DNA of 64,000 bases. It comes from Anaerocolumna jejuensis DSM 15929. Its GTDB lineage: Bacteria > Bacillota > Clostridia > Lachnospirales > Lachnospiraceae. Below are positions 14,593-24,175 of the stretch, one piece after another. The stretch is taken from positions 1-64,000 of the forward strand of contig NZ_FRAC01000019.1 in NCBI RefSeq assembly GCF_900142215.1, given 5' to 3'. The stretch's first letter is position 1. The number at the start of each line of letters is the position of its first letter. The position numbers and the translations under genes were made by a program. Below the pieces are notes generated by a model that saw only the letters and a program-made list of their open reading frames with translations, did not search any database and was not told the DNA's origin.

Positions 14593-15483
14593 TTATTCCT
14601 TAACGGAGCCAAGCATAACTCCGGTTACAAAATATTTCTGTACGAAGGGATAAATACAGAGTATAGGAATCGTCACCAGCATAACCGTTGCTCCCTGAAC
14701 TGTTTTACCGGCTACGTCCGCCGCATCGGTACCGCTTATGTTACCGGACATGGCCTGTTTGGTCAGCCCCATGACTATGCTTCTTAAATAGAGTGTCACA
14801 GGATGCTTTGTACTGTCACTCATGTAAATCAAAGCACTGAACCAGTCATTCCAGTATCCTACCGCGTAGAATAGTGTCATTGTCGCTAAAATGGGCTTGG
14901 ATAAAGGCATAATTATTTTCATCAGCAGGCCAAAATCCCCTATCCCGTCAATCTTAGCAGCTTCCGTAAGACTTTCCGGTATCCCGTAAAAAAATGTTCT
15001 CATAATCAGCATATTATATACACTTAAGCTTCCCGGCAAAACTATCGCCCATATCGTATTCATCAGGTGCAGGTTCTTAATTAATAAGAAAGAAGGTATC
15101 ATACCACCGCCAAAATACATAGTAAAGACAAACAGAAACATGATATATTTCTTTCCTACCAGTCCTCTTCTGGCAAGGGGATAGGCCGCTGCAACCGTCA
15201 TTATTAAAGAAAGAAGTGTCCCGACCAGCGTATAAATAATAGTGTTCTTATAGCCAATATAAAAATCCATGTCTTTCACAATTCGTTTATAGGCTTCCAT
15301 ATCCCAGCCCTTCGGCAGGATTCCCACTTCCCCTCTAAGCACCGCCGAATTGCTGCTTAAGGAAGTAGCAAATGTATTGAGGAAGGGATAGAGACAGGCC
15401 CAGCAAATCAATACCAGGATAATCACATTAAATACCTGGAATACACAGTATCCCCTGCTCTGTTTCACTTTATTTTTCTTCAT
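14593..15483 (-). CDS. sugar ABC permease, LplC/YtcP type (locus A)
   Basis: A 296-residue inner-membrane permease with six hydrophobic segments. The EAA loop reads EAAKIDGIGDFGLLMKIIMP and the typical C-terminal FVQKYFVTGVMLGSVKE is present. It is the second permease of a CUT1-like importer, lying between the binding protein (80 bases downstream) and the first permease (158 bases upstream). Confidence 0.93.
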   Translation of the reverse strand: MKKNKVKQSRGYCVFQVFNVIILVLICWACLYPFLNTFATSLSSNSAVLRGEVGILPKGWDMEAYKRIVKDMDFYIGYKNTIIYTLVGTLLSLIMTVAAAYPLARRGLVGKKYIMFLFVFTMYFGGGMIPSFLLIKNLHLMNTIWAIVLPGSLSVYNMLIMRTFFYGIPESLTEAAKIDGIGDFGLLMKIIMPLSKPILATMTLFYAVGYWNDWFSALIYMSDSTKHPVTLYLRSIVMGLTKQAMSGNISGTDAADVAGKTVQGATVMLVTIPILCIYPFVQKYFVTGVMLGSVKE

Positions 15484-15641
15484 ACTTCATACCATCCTTT
15501 TCATCTTCTATTGCCCATGCATTTACTTTCTGAATTCCCCTCTAATCCCTATGTTTACCGTACTTCTGCCTGCAATACCTCTCAAATAGGAGTTTGAAAA
15601 TTCCACTGCTATTTCCAGCTGTACAAACTTTCTGTCCTTTT

Positions 15642-16604
15642 CTACCACAAGCTGGTTTCAGTGGTTTTTCTTGAGATATGGTTAACAAAGGATATTATAA
15701 TCAGGTTAATAACTCCCTGAAACAGTCCCACTGCGGTTGTATAGCTGTACTGGCTGTTAACAATACCCATACGGTAAGTATAGGTAGATATGACATCTGC
15801 CACATCCATTGTATTGGAGGTATATAAGAGCAATACTTTTTCAAAGCCTACACTTAATACGCTGCCCGTTGACAGAATAAGTGTAATTACAATAGTAGGA
15901 AGTATACCTGGTATTGTTACATGAAGGGTTTGTTTCCATCTGCCTGCACCATCAATGGCCGCAGCCTCATAGAGCTGGGGGTCCACATTGGTCAATGCCG
16001 TCAGATAAAGAATGGAATTCCATCCCATGAACTGCCAGATATCCGATATTATGTACACAGGCCTGAACCAGGCGGATATGTTAAGGAAATAAATGCTCTC
16101 TAATCCAAGTTTATTTAAGAATACATTGATCGCACCGGTAGAAGGTGAAAGCAATGTCTGAAGCATACTTACCACAACTACCGTGGACAGGAACTTGGGA
16201 AGATATGTAATGGTCTGAACAACACGTTTTCCTGTCTTATTTTTCAGCTCATTCAAAAGCAGAGCAAGAATGATTGGTATGGGAAATCCGAACACCAGAT
16301 TCAACACACTTAATAGAAGGGTATTGCTAAATACATCCCAAAAAGTTGAATCCGTTATAAAAAGCTTAAAATATTTTAATCCCTGCCATTCCACACCGAA
16401 CATGGAACCGCCGATTTTAAATTTACGAAAAGCCAGTACATTCCCGGCCATTGGAACATATTTAAAAATAATCAGGTAAATAATCGGAACCAGAAGTATC
16501 AGATATAATACCCTATCCTGCTTCACCCTTTTCCACATGGCAATCCTTTGTCTGCTTTTTTCTTCCTTTGTGATTCTGTAGGCTTTATTTGTTTCTGCTG
16601 CCAA
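15642..16604 (-). CDS. sugar ABC permease, LplB/YtmP type (locus A)
   Basis: A 320-residue permease with six membrane segments and the EAA loop YEAAAIDGAGRWKQTLHVTI. The C-terminal SVGFEKVLLLYTSNTMDVADVISTYTYRMGI is characteristic of LplB-like proteins. It is the first gene of the locus A transport operon and is divergent from the AraC regulator at 16854; the 249-base gap between them should contain the promoter. Confidence 0.93.
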   Translation of the reverse strand: MAAETNKAYRITKEEKSRQRIAMWKRVKQDRVLYLILLVPIIYLIIFKYVPMAGNVLAFRKFKIGGSMFGVEWQGLKYFKLFITDSTFWDVFSNTLLLSVLNLVFGFPIPIILALLLNELKNKTGKRVVQTITYLPKFLSTVVVVSMLQTLLSPSTGAINVFLNKLGLESIYFLNISAWFRPVYIISDIWQFMGWNSILYLTALTNVDPQLYEAAAIDGAGRWKQTLHVTIPGILPTIVITLILSTGSVLSVGFEKVLLLYTSNTMDVADVISTYTYRMGIVNSQYSYTTAVGLFQGVINLIIISFVNHISRKTTETSLW

Positions 16605-16853
16605 AATCCTTCCTCCTTTATCTTTCCGTCAAGAAAACGGTTTTAACTTCTGGAAGTGTTATAGCAAATTTTGAAACCCATTTCAAGATTGATAATTACA
16701 CCCATGCAACAGAACTCTACCCATAGCCATGTTATAAAATTCTACCAGGTATCGTTATTCGCCTGGTTGGTGAAATCGCCTTGCGTGCTCTTGCATATGA
16801 AGTTTACTTTAGGTAGAATGGATAGGGGTTTATTATAGGAGGATACGATACTT

Positions 16854-19172
16854 ATGGAATTTACTATAAAAAAAAGAAGGGTTTTTATCAGAAGCTATAA
16901 AAGAAGAATTACCGTTTACATTCTCGTACCGGTACTTGCCACACTTATTCTTTATTCTATTTTGAATTTCTACCTGTTGAACAGAGTCAGCAGCCAGTTA
17001 TTGGCCCAATGCAAGCTCGGCCACTCCAATTTCGCCTATAACTATGAGCAGGAATTTTACAGTCTCAGTCAGACCAGCCTTCTCTTAATTAACGACCGGG
17101 CTTTTAAGGAAATGTATTATGGCCAGGCTGAAATCACTCCCGCCCACAATTATCTGTTTCTGGATTCCATAGAAACTTTAATTGCATTTGCGGCAACAAA
17201 GCCTTATATTCTGCAGATAGGTTATGTCAACAATGTGAATGGGCGCTACATATCCTCAGCCGGTACGGCAGAGCTAAGTTCTTATTATGATAACAGCTAT
17301 TACGGCACCGTTGTGAACCGGAAGGACTATCTTAAAACCTATGAAAAAAGAGGCAGTATCTTTCAGATACAAAAGCTCGATACCAAATACCGGCAGACCA
17401 CAATTCCGCTGCTGCAATACCAGGCAGGGCAGTATACCTTAAGCTCGCCCCTCATTTATTATGTAAGCAAGCCTTATTTTTCTTCCAAGCTGAACAATTA
17501 TAAGAGCACCGGAGGCTCCAATCTGTTTATTTACAGCTCAGGGACCAATCAGGTGATTGCCTCCAGCAAGACCTCCCTGGAGGATGCCGTCCTTACGGAG
17601 CTATCGAAGGATTTTGCCCACGAAACTGGAATGAAGACCATTACTATAAACAAAGAGAAATACTACTGCATCGTCTCTGCTTCCAAATCCAACTACACGG
17701 ACCCGCTTTTATTCGTATCACTGGTTCCTTACAAGGATATCCGCTCCCAGACTATGAACTCCTGGCTGCTTTCCCTCCTGATACTGGTCATTTGCAGTGT
17801 ATTAAGCTCTTTGCTAAGCTACCTGCTGTCCTTTAAGCTGTATACTCCCATACAGAATATCATAAATACCTTTTCCCCAAAAGATACTGCCAGAAAGGAT
17901 ATTTATAAGGATGATGAGCTTTTGTACCTTGACAGGAATATCAAAGAGCTGCTCCATTCAAACAGCAGCCTAAAGGCAAATATTACAAATGCGCTGCCCG
18001 CCCTGTATTCCCGCTATATCTTAAACATCCTTTACCAGGAGGAGTATAACAACAAAGCCCTGGAACCCATATTGAAGGATTACAGCTTCAGCTTTCCATA
18101 CGATAATTTCACCTGCTCCATTCTGTACCCGAAATTCTCAGCAGAATTTTACGAGCATTTCACAAAGGCAGAACAGGCCCAGATTAAGCAGCAACTGACT
18201 GATGTTCTGGTCCTTACACAGGATAATTCCTGCGTTAAGTATGTATTTCGCTTAGAGGAGGATAATTTCTGCATTATTTCCAACTCGCCCTATGAGGATG
18301 AAAAAGAGCTTTTGTATGCTGATTTTATGTCCTTGCAGCAGCTTTTCTCCTTTGACAAAGACTATATCCGGCTCTATATTGCCATGGGAAAGACCTGCGA
18401 ATCCCTCCGTAACCTGCATCTTTCCTGGAAACAGGCCAATGCTGCCTTCTCACAGCTGTCCGCTTTCAGAGAGGATAATATCAGCTTTTATGAGGAAGCT
18501 CCTATCCGTAAGAAGAATTATTTAATGGACCCAACCGATGATAACCATCTTACCGCCCTGCTGCTTCAGGGTAATAAAGAATCCGTGCTTACCCTTGCAA
18601 AAGAAATCGTACAGTTGAATCAGCAGATGCATTTAACGGAAGAAGCCACAAAGGACCTTTATGTGCATCTGTATGAAATAGGTGACAGCATACTCAGGCG
18701 GACGAATGAAACCGGGCAGGATTTACTAGGTGAAAAATACGTAAATATCTCCACCTTTATCCATGGCTATTCCAACCTGGAACGTTCCGATTTCATACAG
18801 CTGTTTTACGGGAAACTTTGTGAAGGCCAAGCCTGCGCCCAAGGCTCTTCCTTTGATAGGGAGGATATCAAAAAATATGTTGATGAGCATTTCAGTGAGG
18901 ATATCTATCTGGAATCCCTGGCAAATATGTTCCATACCTCACCCAAATATATGTCCCGTTTACTGAAGCAGGCATTGGGCATTCCCTTTAAACAATATAT
19001 AACAGCCTTGCGAATAACCAAATCAAAAACATTGCTTGCTGAATCGGACTATAAAATTGATGATATTGCTTTGTCCGTAGGGTTTAATAACCGTAATTCC
19101 TTTATACGTATTTTTAAGCAAACGGAGGCAATGACTCCCAGTGAATACAGAACCCTGGCAAAGCATCAATGA
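16854..19172 (+). CDS. membrane-anchored AraC-family regulator (locus A)
   Basis: A 772-residue one-component regulator of the large AraC type found beside LplABC-like transporters. A first membrane segment lies at about residues 18-40 and a second at about 300-325; they bracket an extracellular sensor region rich in Tyr and Ser. The cytoplasmic half ends in a double helix-turn-helix (about 665-770: YLESLANMFHTSPKYMSRLL, then IDDIALSVGFNNRNSFIRIF). It likely senses the transported glycan or its binding protein and activates the divergent operon. AGGAGG precedes the ATG by 13 bases. Confidence 0.92.
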   Translation: MEFTIKKRRVFIRSYKRRITVYILVPVLATLILYSILNFYLLNRVSSQLLAQCKLGHSNFAYNYEQEFYSLSQTSLLLINDRAFKEMYYGQAEITPAHNYLFLDSIETLIAFAATKPYILQIGYVNNVNGRYISSAGTAELSSYYDNSYYGTVVNRKDYLKTYEKRGSIFQIQKLDTKYRQTTIPLLQYQAGQYTLSSPLIYYVSKPYFSSKLNNYKSTGGSNLFIYSSGTNQVIASSKTSLEDAVLTELSKDFAHETGMKTITINKEKYYCIVSASKSNYTDPLLFVSLVPYKDIRSQTMNSWLLSLLILVICSVLSSLLSYLLSFKLYTPIQNIINTFSPKDTARKDIYKDDELLYLDRNIKELLHSNSSLKANITNALPALYSRYILNILYQEEYNNKALEPILKDYSFSFPYDNFTCSILYPKFSAEFYEHFTKAEQAQIKQQLTDVLVLTQDNSCVKYVFRLEEDNFCIISNSPYEDEKELLYADFMSLQQLFSFDKDYIRLYIAMGKTCESLRNLHLSWKQANAAFSQLSAFREDNISFYEEAPIRKKNYLMDPTDDNHLTALLLQGNKESVLTLAKEIVQLNQQMHLTEEATKDLYVHLYEIGDSILRRTNETGQDLLGEKYVNISTFIHGYSNLERSDFIQLFYGKLCEGQACAQGSSFDREDIKKYVDEHFSEDIYLESLANMFHTSPKYMSRLLKQALGIPFKQYITALRITKSKTLLAESDYKIDDIALSVGFNNRNSFIRIFKQTEAMTPSEYRTLAKHQ

Positions 19173-19207
19173 ACCTTGATCGCCCCACTATTGACTTAGA
19201 AAAAAAT

Positions 19208-19238
19208 AGAACGTGTGAATCAGCTTTTCACACGTTCT
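19208..19238 (-). terminator. terminator of gpmA
   Basis: AGAACGTGTGAA (19208-19219) pairs perfectly with TTCACACGTTCT (19227-19238). On the minus strand the stem is followed by TATTTTTTT, placing it at the end of the gpmA transcript. Confidence 0.85.
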
Positions 19239-19255
19239 ATAAATAACGCAATACT

Positions 19256-20005
19256 CTATTTTTTATCCTTACTTGCCTGATTGGCAACATTTTTTATCTT
19301 TGCTTCAACCGCATCCTTGTCCCCTAAATAATACTTCCCGGTTACATGAAAGTCATTGTCAAATTCATAAACCAGGGGAATACCTGTCGGAATATTGACA
19401 GATATGATTTCCTCTTCCGTTAATCCGTCAAAATACTTCACCAAAGCTCTGATAGAATTTCCATGGGCCGCAATGATTACTCTCTTGCCCTGCTTCATGT
19501 CCTCCTTAATCGTCTGCTCAAAAAAAGGTATCACTCTTGCCACCGTATCTTTTAAGCTTTCTGTCAGGGGAACTACTGACTTATCAAGCTCCCTGTACTG
19601 CTCCTGATTTCTTGGATTTCTGGCATCCTTTTCTTCCAATACAGGCGGCGTGATATCGTATGAGCGCCTCCAGATTTTCACCTGCTCTTCTCCAAACTTT
19701 TCGGCAGTTTCCGTTTTATTCAATCCCTGCAGTGCGCCGTAGTGGCGTTCGTTAAGCAGCCAGGATTTCTTGACCGGCAGCCATTCCCTGTCCAGCTCGC
19801 CTAATATAAGATTTAATGTATGTATAGCCCGTTTCAGGTACGAGGTATAGCATACATCAAAATCATAGCCCTCTTTCTTCAAAAGCTGGCCTGCACTTTG
19901 GGCTTCCTGTTTTCCCTGGTCAGACAGATCAACATCTGTCCAGCCTGTAAATAAATTAAGTCTGTTCCATTCACTTTCACCATGTCTTACAATTATAAGC
20001 TTCAT
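19256..20005 (-). CDS. gpmA: 2,3-bisphosphoglycerate-dependent phosphoglycerate mutase
   Basis: Interconverts 3- and 2-phosphoglycerate in glycolysis. The 249-residue length and motifs are standard: the catalytic histidine in RHGESEWN (His8), FTGWTDVDLS, SYLKRAIHTLN, the NERHYGALQGLNK substrate loop and the second histidine in AAHGNSIRAL. AGAGGTC precedes the ATG. It is a stand-alone gene with its own terminator. Clostridia often also carry the cofactor-independent enzyme, so this may be a second isozyme. Confidence 0.96.
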   Translation of the reverse strand: MKLIIVRHGESEWNRLNLFTGWTDVDLSDQGKQEAQSAGQLLKKEGYDFDVCYTSYLKRAIHTLNLILGELDREWLPVKKSWLLNERHYGALQGLNKTETAEKFGEEQVKIWRRSYDITPPVLEEKDARNPRNQEQYRELDKSVVPLTESLKDTVARVIPFFEQTIKEDMKQGKRVIIAAHGNSIRALVKYFDGLTEEEIISVNIPTGIPLVYEFDNDFHVTGKYYLGDKDAVEAKIKNVANQASKDKK

Positions 20006-20240
20006 ATTGACCTCTTTCCGGAATATCCAAATATTGATGGAAATTCGCTGCTCTGTAGTTTTAAATCTTATTTTATCTTATTCTCTGGCTAACACTGTAA
20101 ACCCTGCCTTTGTAACAGTATTTACAGCAATCTGAATTTGTATTTCATTCTTTCCTTAATAATATGCTTCCATTCCCTTTCTGTCAATAAACGAATCGCT
20201 CCTTTGTGTGTTACTGATACTTTTTCCCCATTAATGTGAA

Positions 20241-20575
20241 TTATCCTATGCTGCGGTTCAACTCATAAAGCAGTTCTTTATAAAGACTTTCAGAGGCTTT
20301 CTCAAGCTGCTCTTTTCTACGAATAACACCAAGCATTACATGGAGCAAATATAGGTCGATGTAGCCGAGACCAAGTTTTTCAAGGGATGTTTCAACAGCG
20401 GTTCTGGTTTTTTCGAACCCAAAGTGATTTGGCCATACTTTAGTGGTTATAAACAATTCTTCATGGGGATACCGCTGCACCTGACCGCCTTGCCTACTGC
20501 TTCTTCATTACAATAAACAATAGCGGTATCAAAGCCCTTTGTCAGAATATTAATCACATATTCACCGTATTTTTT
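20241..20575 (-). pseudogene. aldo/keto reductase remnant
   Basis: Two minus-strand frames carry adjoining parts of an aldo/keto reductase: KGFDTAIVYCNEEAVGKAVR (about 20550-20487), then, after a frameshift near 20470-20485, HEELFITTKVWPNHFGFEKT and SLEKLGLGYIDLYLLH. The start of the barrel and everything after the LLH strand are missing; the short tail down to 20241 does not match the family. The active-site tyrosine region is altered (VYCNE). This is a decayed, truncated gene. Confidence 0.8.
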
Positions 20576-20663
20576 TTATCATGTAATAGTAAATCTGTAT
20601 ATCAAAATAAACTCCATTATTATCGTTGGTGAAATTAATATGTCGGATAGAATATTTATCTAA

Positions 20664-22589
20664 TTATAATTTTAAAGCCACTTTAGCTCCAGCATCTACC
20701 GCTGCGCTAATCGTCTTATCTTTTCCAGGCAATGCATCTCCAATCACATATAACTCTTTTACCTGTCCTTCAAATTCACTTTCTAAAAGATTAAATGATT
20801 TTGTTCCCATAGCAAGTACTACCATATCATAGTCTTTTAATGTAATTTTCCCTTCTTTTGTTGAACAAACAGCGCCATTTGTAGTAAATTTTTCTACTTT
20901 TGCTCCAGTAATTATTTCTACATTATTTTCTTTTAGAGACTTCAAAATAAAGTATTTTGTACTATCTCCTATTCCATTTCCGACTTCATCAAGCATTTCA
21001 ACAATGGTTGCACTTCTAAGCTGAGATGTAAGAAATTCTGCTGTTTCTAATCCTACAAGTCCACCACCGATTACTAATACACGATTTCCTGCCTGTACTT
21101 TACCACCCAAAATATCTAATGCTTGTACAACAGGAATGCCTTCATTTGTGATATTCGGCTGAATGGGGATCGCTCCAGTAGCTAATATAACTGTGTCAGG
21201 ATTTTGTTCTAGAACATTCTCTTTGGTAGCTTCAAAGTTCGTCTTAATTTTAACACCATATTTTTTACACATAGTTTTATAATATTTTACAGCACGTGAT
21301 AATTCTACTTTATTTGGCGGAACACATCCGTAAACAATCTGTCCTCCTAGTTTATCTGTTTTTTCCAGCAAAGTTACAGAATGTCCACGAGCTGCTGCGA
21401 CCCAGGCTGTCTCTAGCCCTCCGACACCTCCGCCTACTACTACAACATTTTTCGGTGAATCTGATTTTAGAATTTTCAAGGTAGTTTCATGTCCGGAAAA
21501 TGGATTAAATGCACAGGATATCCCACTATCCTTAGGGTCACTTCCCGGTTTTCCCTGACAGCGGGTGTTACATCCCACACACGGAGAAATCTCATCGATT
21601 CTGCCTTCTTTGACCTTATTAGGGAACTCTGCGTCCGCAATACTTGTTCTTCCCAAAGCAACGAAATCACAAGCTCCGTCTTCAATAACAGATTCCATTA
21701 AGACCGGATCATTAATTCTTCCCACCGCAATAACCGGTATATGAACTGCTTTCTTGATTGCTTCCGCAGCGTTGACATTAAATCCTATCGAAGCCGGATA
21801 GGGAGCTACCATATATTGCGGAGTTGCATACACACCTATTGAAATATTGAATACATCCACTCCGGCTTCTTCTAACAATTTTGTTAAAATAGCAGTTTCA
21901 TTCAGTTTTCTTCCACTTTCTACAAGTTCGTCGCCGCTTAATCTCATACAGACAGGAAAATCACTTCCGCATTTTCGTTTAATATTCTTTACAATTTCAA
22001 TTCCAAACTTAGCACGTCCGGTTATATCACCACCAAATTCATCCGTACGTCTATTCACATAAGCAGACATAAACTGTGTTACTAGATATCCGTGACCTGC
22101 ATGTATTTCTATCCCGTCAAAACCTGCTTTTTTCGCCCTTAAAGCAGCATCTCCGAATTTTTCTATAAGCTCATACACTTCTTCTGTACCTAATTCTCGG
22201 GGAAGTTCACGATTTATAGGACATGGTATTGCTGATGCAGAAACTGGTTGTGCACCAATTACATAACTATTTGTCTCACGACCAGCATGATGAATTTGCA
22301 TGAATATTTTAGTTCCGTAATTATGAATACGTTCGGGTAGCTTTGCTAACATTGGTATAATCTCATCGTTATCTAAAATAACTTCTCCAGGAACTGCTTT
22401 TCCAAGTGCATCAACTGCAAAAAACTCAGTTATGATAAGTCCGAACCCTCCTTTAGCACGGGCTTCATACCAGGCAATAGAAACCTCATCGACAGTTCCG
22501 TTTTCGTTCACTCCCATACCTGGCATAACAAAGCGATTTTGAATTTCCATTTTCCCTATTTTGTAAGGACTTAAAACATGCTTAGACAT
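20664..22589 (-). CDS. Old Yellow Enzyme-type NADH:flavin oxidoreductase with Fe-S and FAD domains
   Basis: A 641-residue multidomain reductase of the 2,4-dienoyl-CoA reductase / BaiCD / enoate reductase family. Residues 1-330 form an FMN TIM barrel with HAGRET (about 106-111) and the HAGHGYL active-site region. A cysteine cluster CVGCNTRC with a further Cys (about 341-365) binds [4Fe-4S]. Residues 385-641 hold an FAD/NAD(P)H module with VVVGGGVGGLETAWVAA and VLVIGGGLVGLETAEFL nucleotide-binding glycine motifs. It would reduce an activated C=C bond of an enoate, enone or bile-acid-like substrate. It is divergent from an AraC regulator at 22724. Base composition here is more A/T-rich than the surrounding sugar loci. 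Confidence 0.93.
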   Translation of the reverse strand: MSKHVLSPYKIGKMEIQNRFVMPGMGVNENGTVDEVSIAWYEARAKGGFGLIITEFFAVDALGKAVPGEVILDNDEIIPMLAKLPERIHNYGTKIFMQIHHAGRETNSYVIGAQPVSASAIPCPINRELPRELGTEEVYELIEKFGDAALRAKKAGFDGIEIHAGHGYLVTQFMSAYVNRRTDEFGGDITGRAKFGIEIVKNIKRKCGSDFPVCMRLSGDELVESGRKLNETAILTKLLEEAGVDVFNISIGVYATPQYMVAPYPASIGFNVNAAEAIKKAVHIPVIAVGRINDPVLMESVIEDGACDFVALGRTSIADAEFPNKVKEGRIDEISPCVGCNTRCQGKPGSDPKDSGISCAFNPFSGHETTLKILKSDSPKNVVVVGGGVGGLETAWVAAARGHSVTLLEKTDKLGGQIVYGCVPPNKVELSRAVKYYKTMCKKYGVKIKTNFEATKENVLEQNPDTVILATGAIPIQPNITNEGIPVVQALDILGGKVQAGNRVLVIGGGLVGLETAEFLTSQLRSATIVEMLDEVGNGIGDSTKYFILKSLKENNVEIITGAKVEKFTTNGAVCSTKEGKITLKDYDMVVLAMGTKSFNLLESEFEGQVKELYVIGDALPGKDKTISAAVDAGAKVALKL

Positions 22590-22723
22590 AATGTATCTCC
22601 TTCATTGGTTATTGTTCAAATATATAATTTAATAATAATAAATTTTTGTTTGTTTGTATTGTATATATGTTATATTAATTGTATAATCGTTATAGTCGTC
22701 GTAAATTTAACAAAGGAGAGACT

Positions 22724-23920
22724 ATGACAGATATCAAAAAATCTTGTGAATATATCTATAATTCTGTTCATTTACCTATTTATATCTATTCCAATACAAT
22801 GAAATTAATTTCCAGTTTCCCTGAGCAGGATACGTGTACACATCCTACACACAAATATCTGGGTGATTTATGGCATTCTACAGAATTGATTTCGTATATA
22901 GAGACTGATTACTATACATATTATGGCTGTGTACAGGTTAAAAATAGCGAACTTTGTATTGTACTGGGTCCTGCCAATCCTTTGCCTTATACAAAGCAAA
23001 CTTTATTAAGTATGCAAAAAGATTATATGATTGAGAGTTCTAAAGCAGAAATATTCAATCTTTTCTTTTACATGGTACCACAACAGGATATAGATACATT
23101 TATTTCTATAATGTTACTTACTAATTTCTTAATAAATCATACCAAATTAGCAAAATCAGATGTTTCTCACTGTTCTAACACTGTTTCTGATAGTTACATT
23201 AACGAGAATTATTATAAGAATACAGAGATGTATTTTGAAGAAAAAACCTTTAACTTTAACTATGAAATTGAAAAAGAATTATTTCACTACATTGAATCAG
23301 GAAATGTAAATAAGCTGCAGGAATTTTACGAAAGTGCCGCTTATTGGAATTATGAAATAGGTATTACTACAAATAATTATTTACGGCAAAAAAAGAACGG
23401 CTTTATTATTGGTATCGCTTTGACATCACGTTCTGCCATTAAAGGAGGACTCCCTCCGATTACTGCTTATCAACTGTCTGAACTTTATATAAAGCAAATG
23501 GAAAAACTCACTGAGATTATTGCTATAGATTCGCTTTTAGTACATGCAACTCATGATTTCACAAGACGTACTGCTAATTCTAAAATTCCGTCTAACATTA
23601 ATAAGTTTTTGTATAAAATAATCAAATATATTAATGAAAATATTTATAAAAACCTTACTGTATCAGATATAGCATCTTCCATGGATTTTAACCGTTCTTA
23701 CCTTTCCCATAAATTCAAGACAGAATTCGGTATGGAGTTAGGAAAATACATTCTTTTATGTAAACTTGAGGAAGGAAAAAATTTGTTAGAATATACCAAT
23801 AAAAGTATAAGCCAAATCAGTAATTTATTAAGTTTTTCTAACCAGAGCCACTTTCAAAATGCTTTTAAACGTCAATACAAAATCACCCCACAATCATATC
23901 GTAATTCCAAATCATCGTAA
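22724..23920 (+). CDS. AraC-family regulator next to the OYE reductase
   Basis: A 398-residue regulator with a C-terminal AraC DNA-binding domain (about 310-395: YKNLTVSDIASSMDFNRSYL, then ISQISNLLSFSNQSHFQNAF). The first 290 residues form a sensor of the type common in clostridial AraC proteins, starting SCEYIYNSVHLPIYIYSN. I start at 22724 because AAAGGAGAG lies before this ATG; an ATG 15 codons earlier has no site. It probably controls the divergent reductase. The gene is conspicuously A/T-rich, like its partner, which suggests the pair moved together. Confidence 0.9.
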   Translation: MTDIKKSCEYIYNSVHLPIYIYSNTMKLISSFPEQDTCTHPTHKYLGDLWHSTELISYIETDYYTYYGCVQVKNSELCIVLGPANPLPYTKQTLLSMQKDYMIESSKAEIFNLFFYMVPQQDIDTFISIMLLTNFLINHTKLAKSDVSHCSNTVSDSYINENYYKNTEMYFEEKTFNFNYEIEKELFHYIESGNVNKLQEFYESAAYWNYEIGITTNNYLRQKKNGFIIGIALTSRSAIKGGLPPITAYQLSELYIKQMEKLTEIIAIDSLLVHATHDFTRRTANSKIPSNINKFLYKIIKYINENIYKNLTVSDIASSMDFNRSYLSHKFKTEFGMELGKYILLCKLEEGKNLLEYTNKSISQISNLLSFSNQSHFQNAFKRQYKITPQSYRNSKSS

Positions 23921-24039
23921 GATTTCGGTGTATAAGTAAAATCAACTGATTCAGAAACAAGTATACATTTACTGCTATTAAATCCATAGGGTTGCGGATT
24001 GTATCCCTTCTTGCTTATCTAAATTAAAACAGAAAACAG

Positions 24040-24082
24040 AAAGCAGGCAGGGAAGCCACTTTAAGGCTTTCCTGCCTGCTTT
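24040..24082. terminator. strong bidirectional hairpin
   Basis: AAAGCAGGCAGG-AAGCC pairs with GGCTT-CCTGCCTGCTTT around a short loop, giving a stem of roughly 17 bp between convergent genes. T-runs are short, but it is well placed to end both transcripts. Confidence 0.75.
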
Positions 24083-24175
24083 GTCCAAAAATAAAATTTA
24101 ATAGAGCATTTCAAGTACGGCGAAGCTGCTTGTCCGCCTGCATTTTTACTGCATACTCGTTATGTCTTTAAAGTT

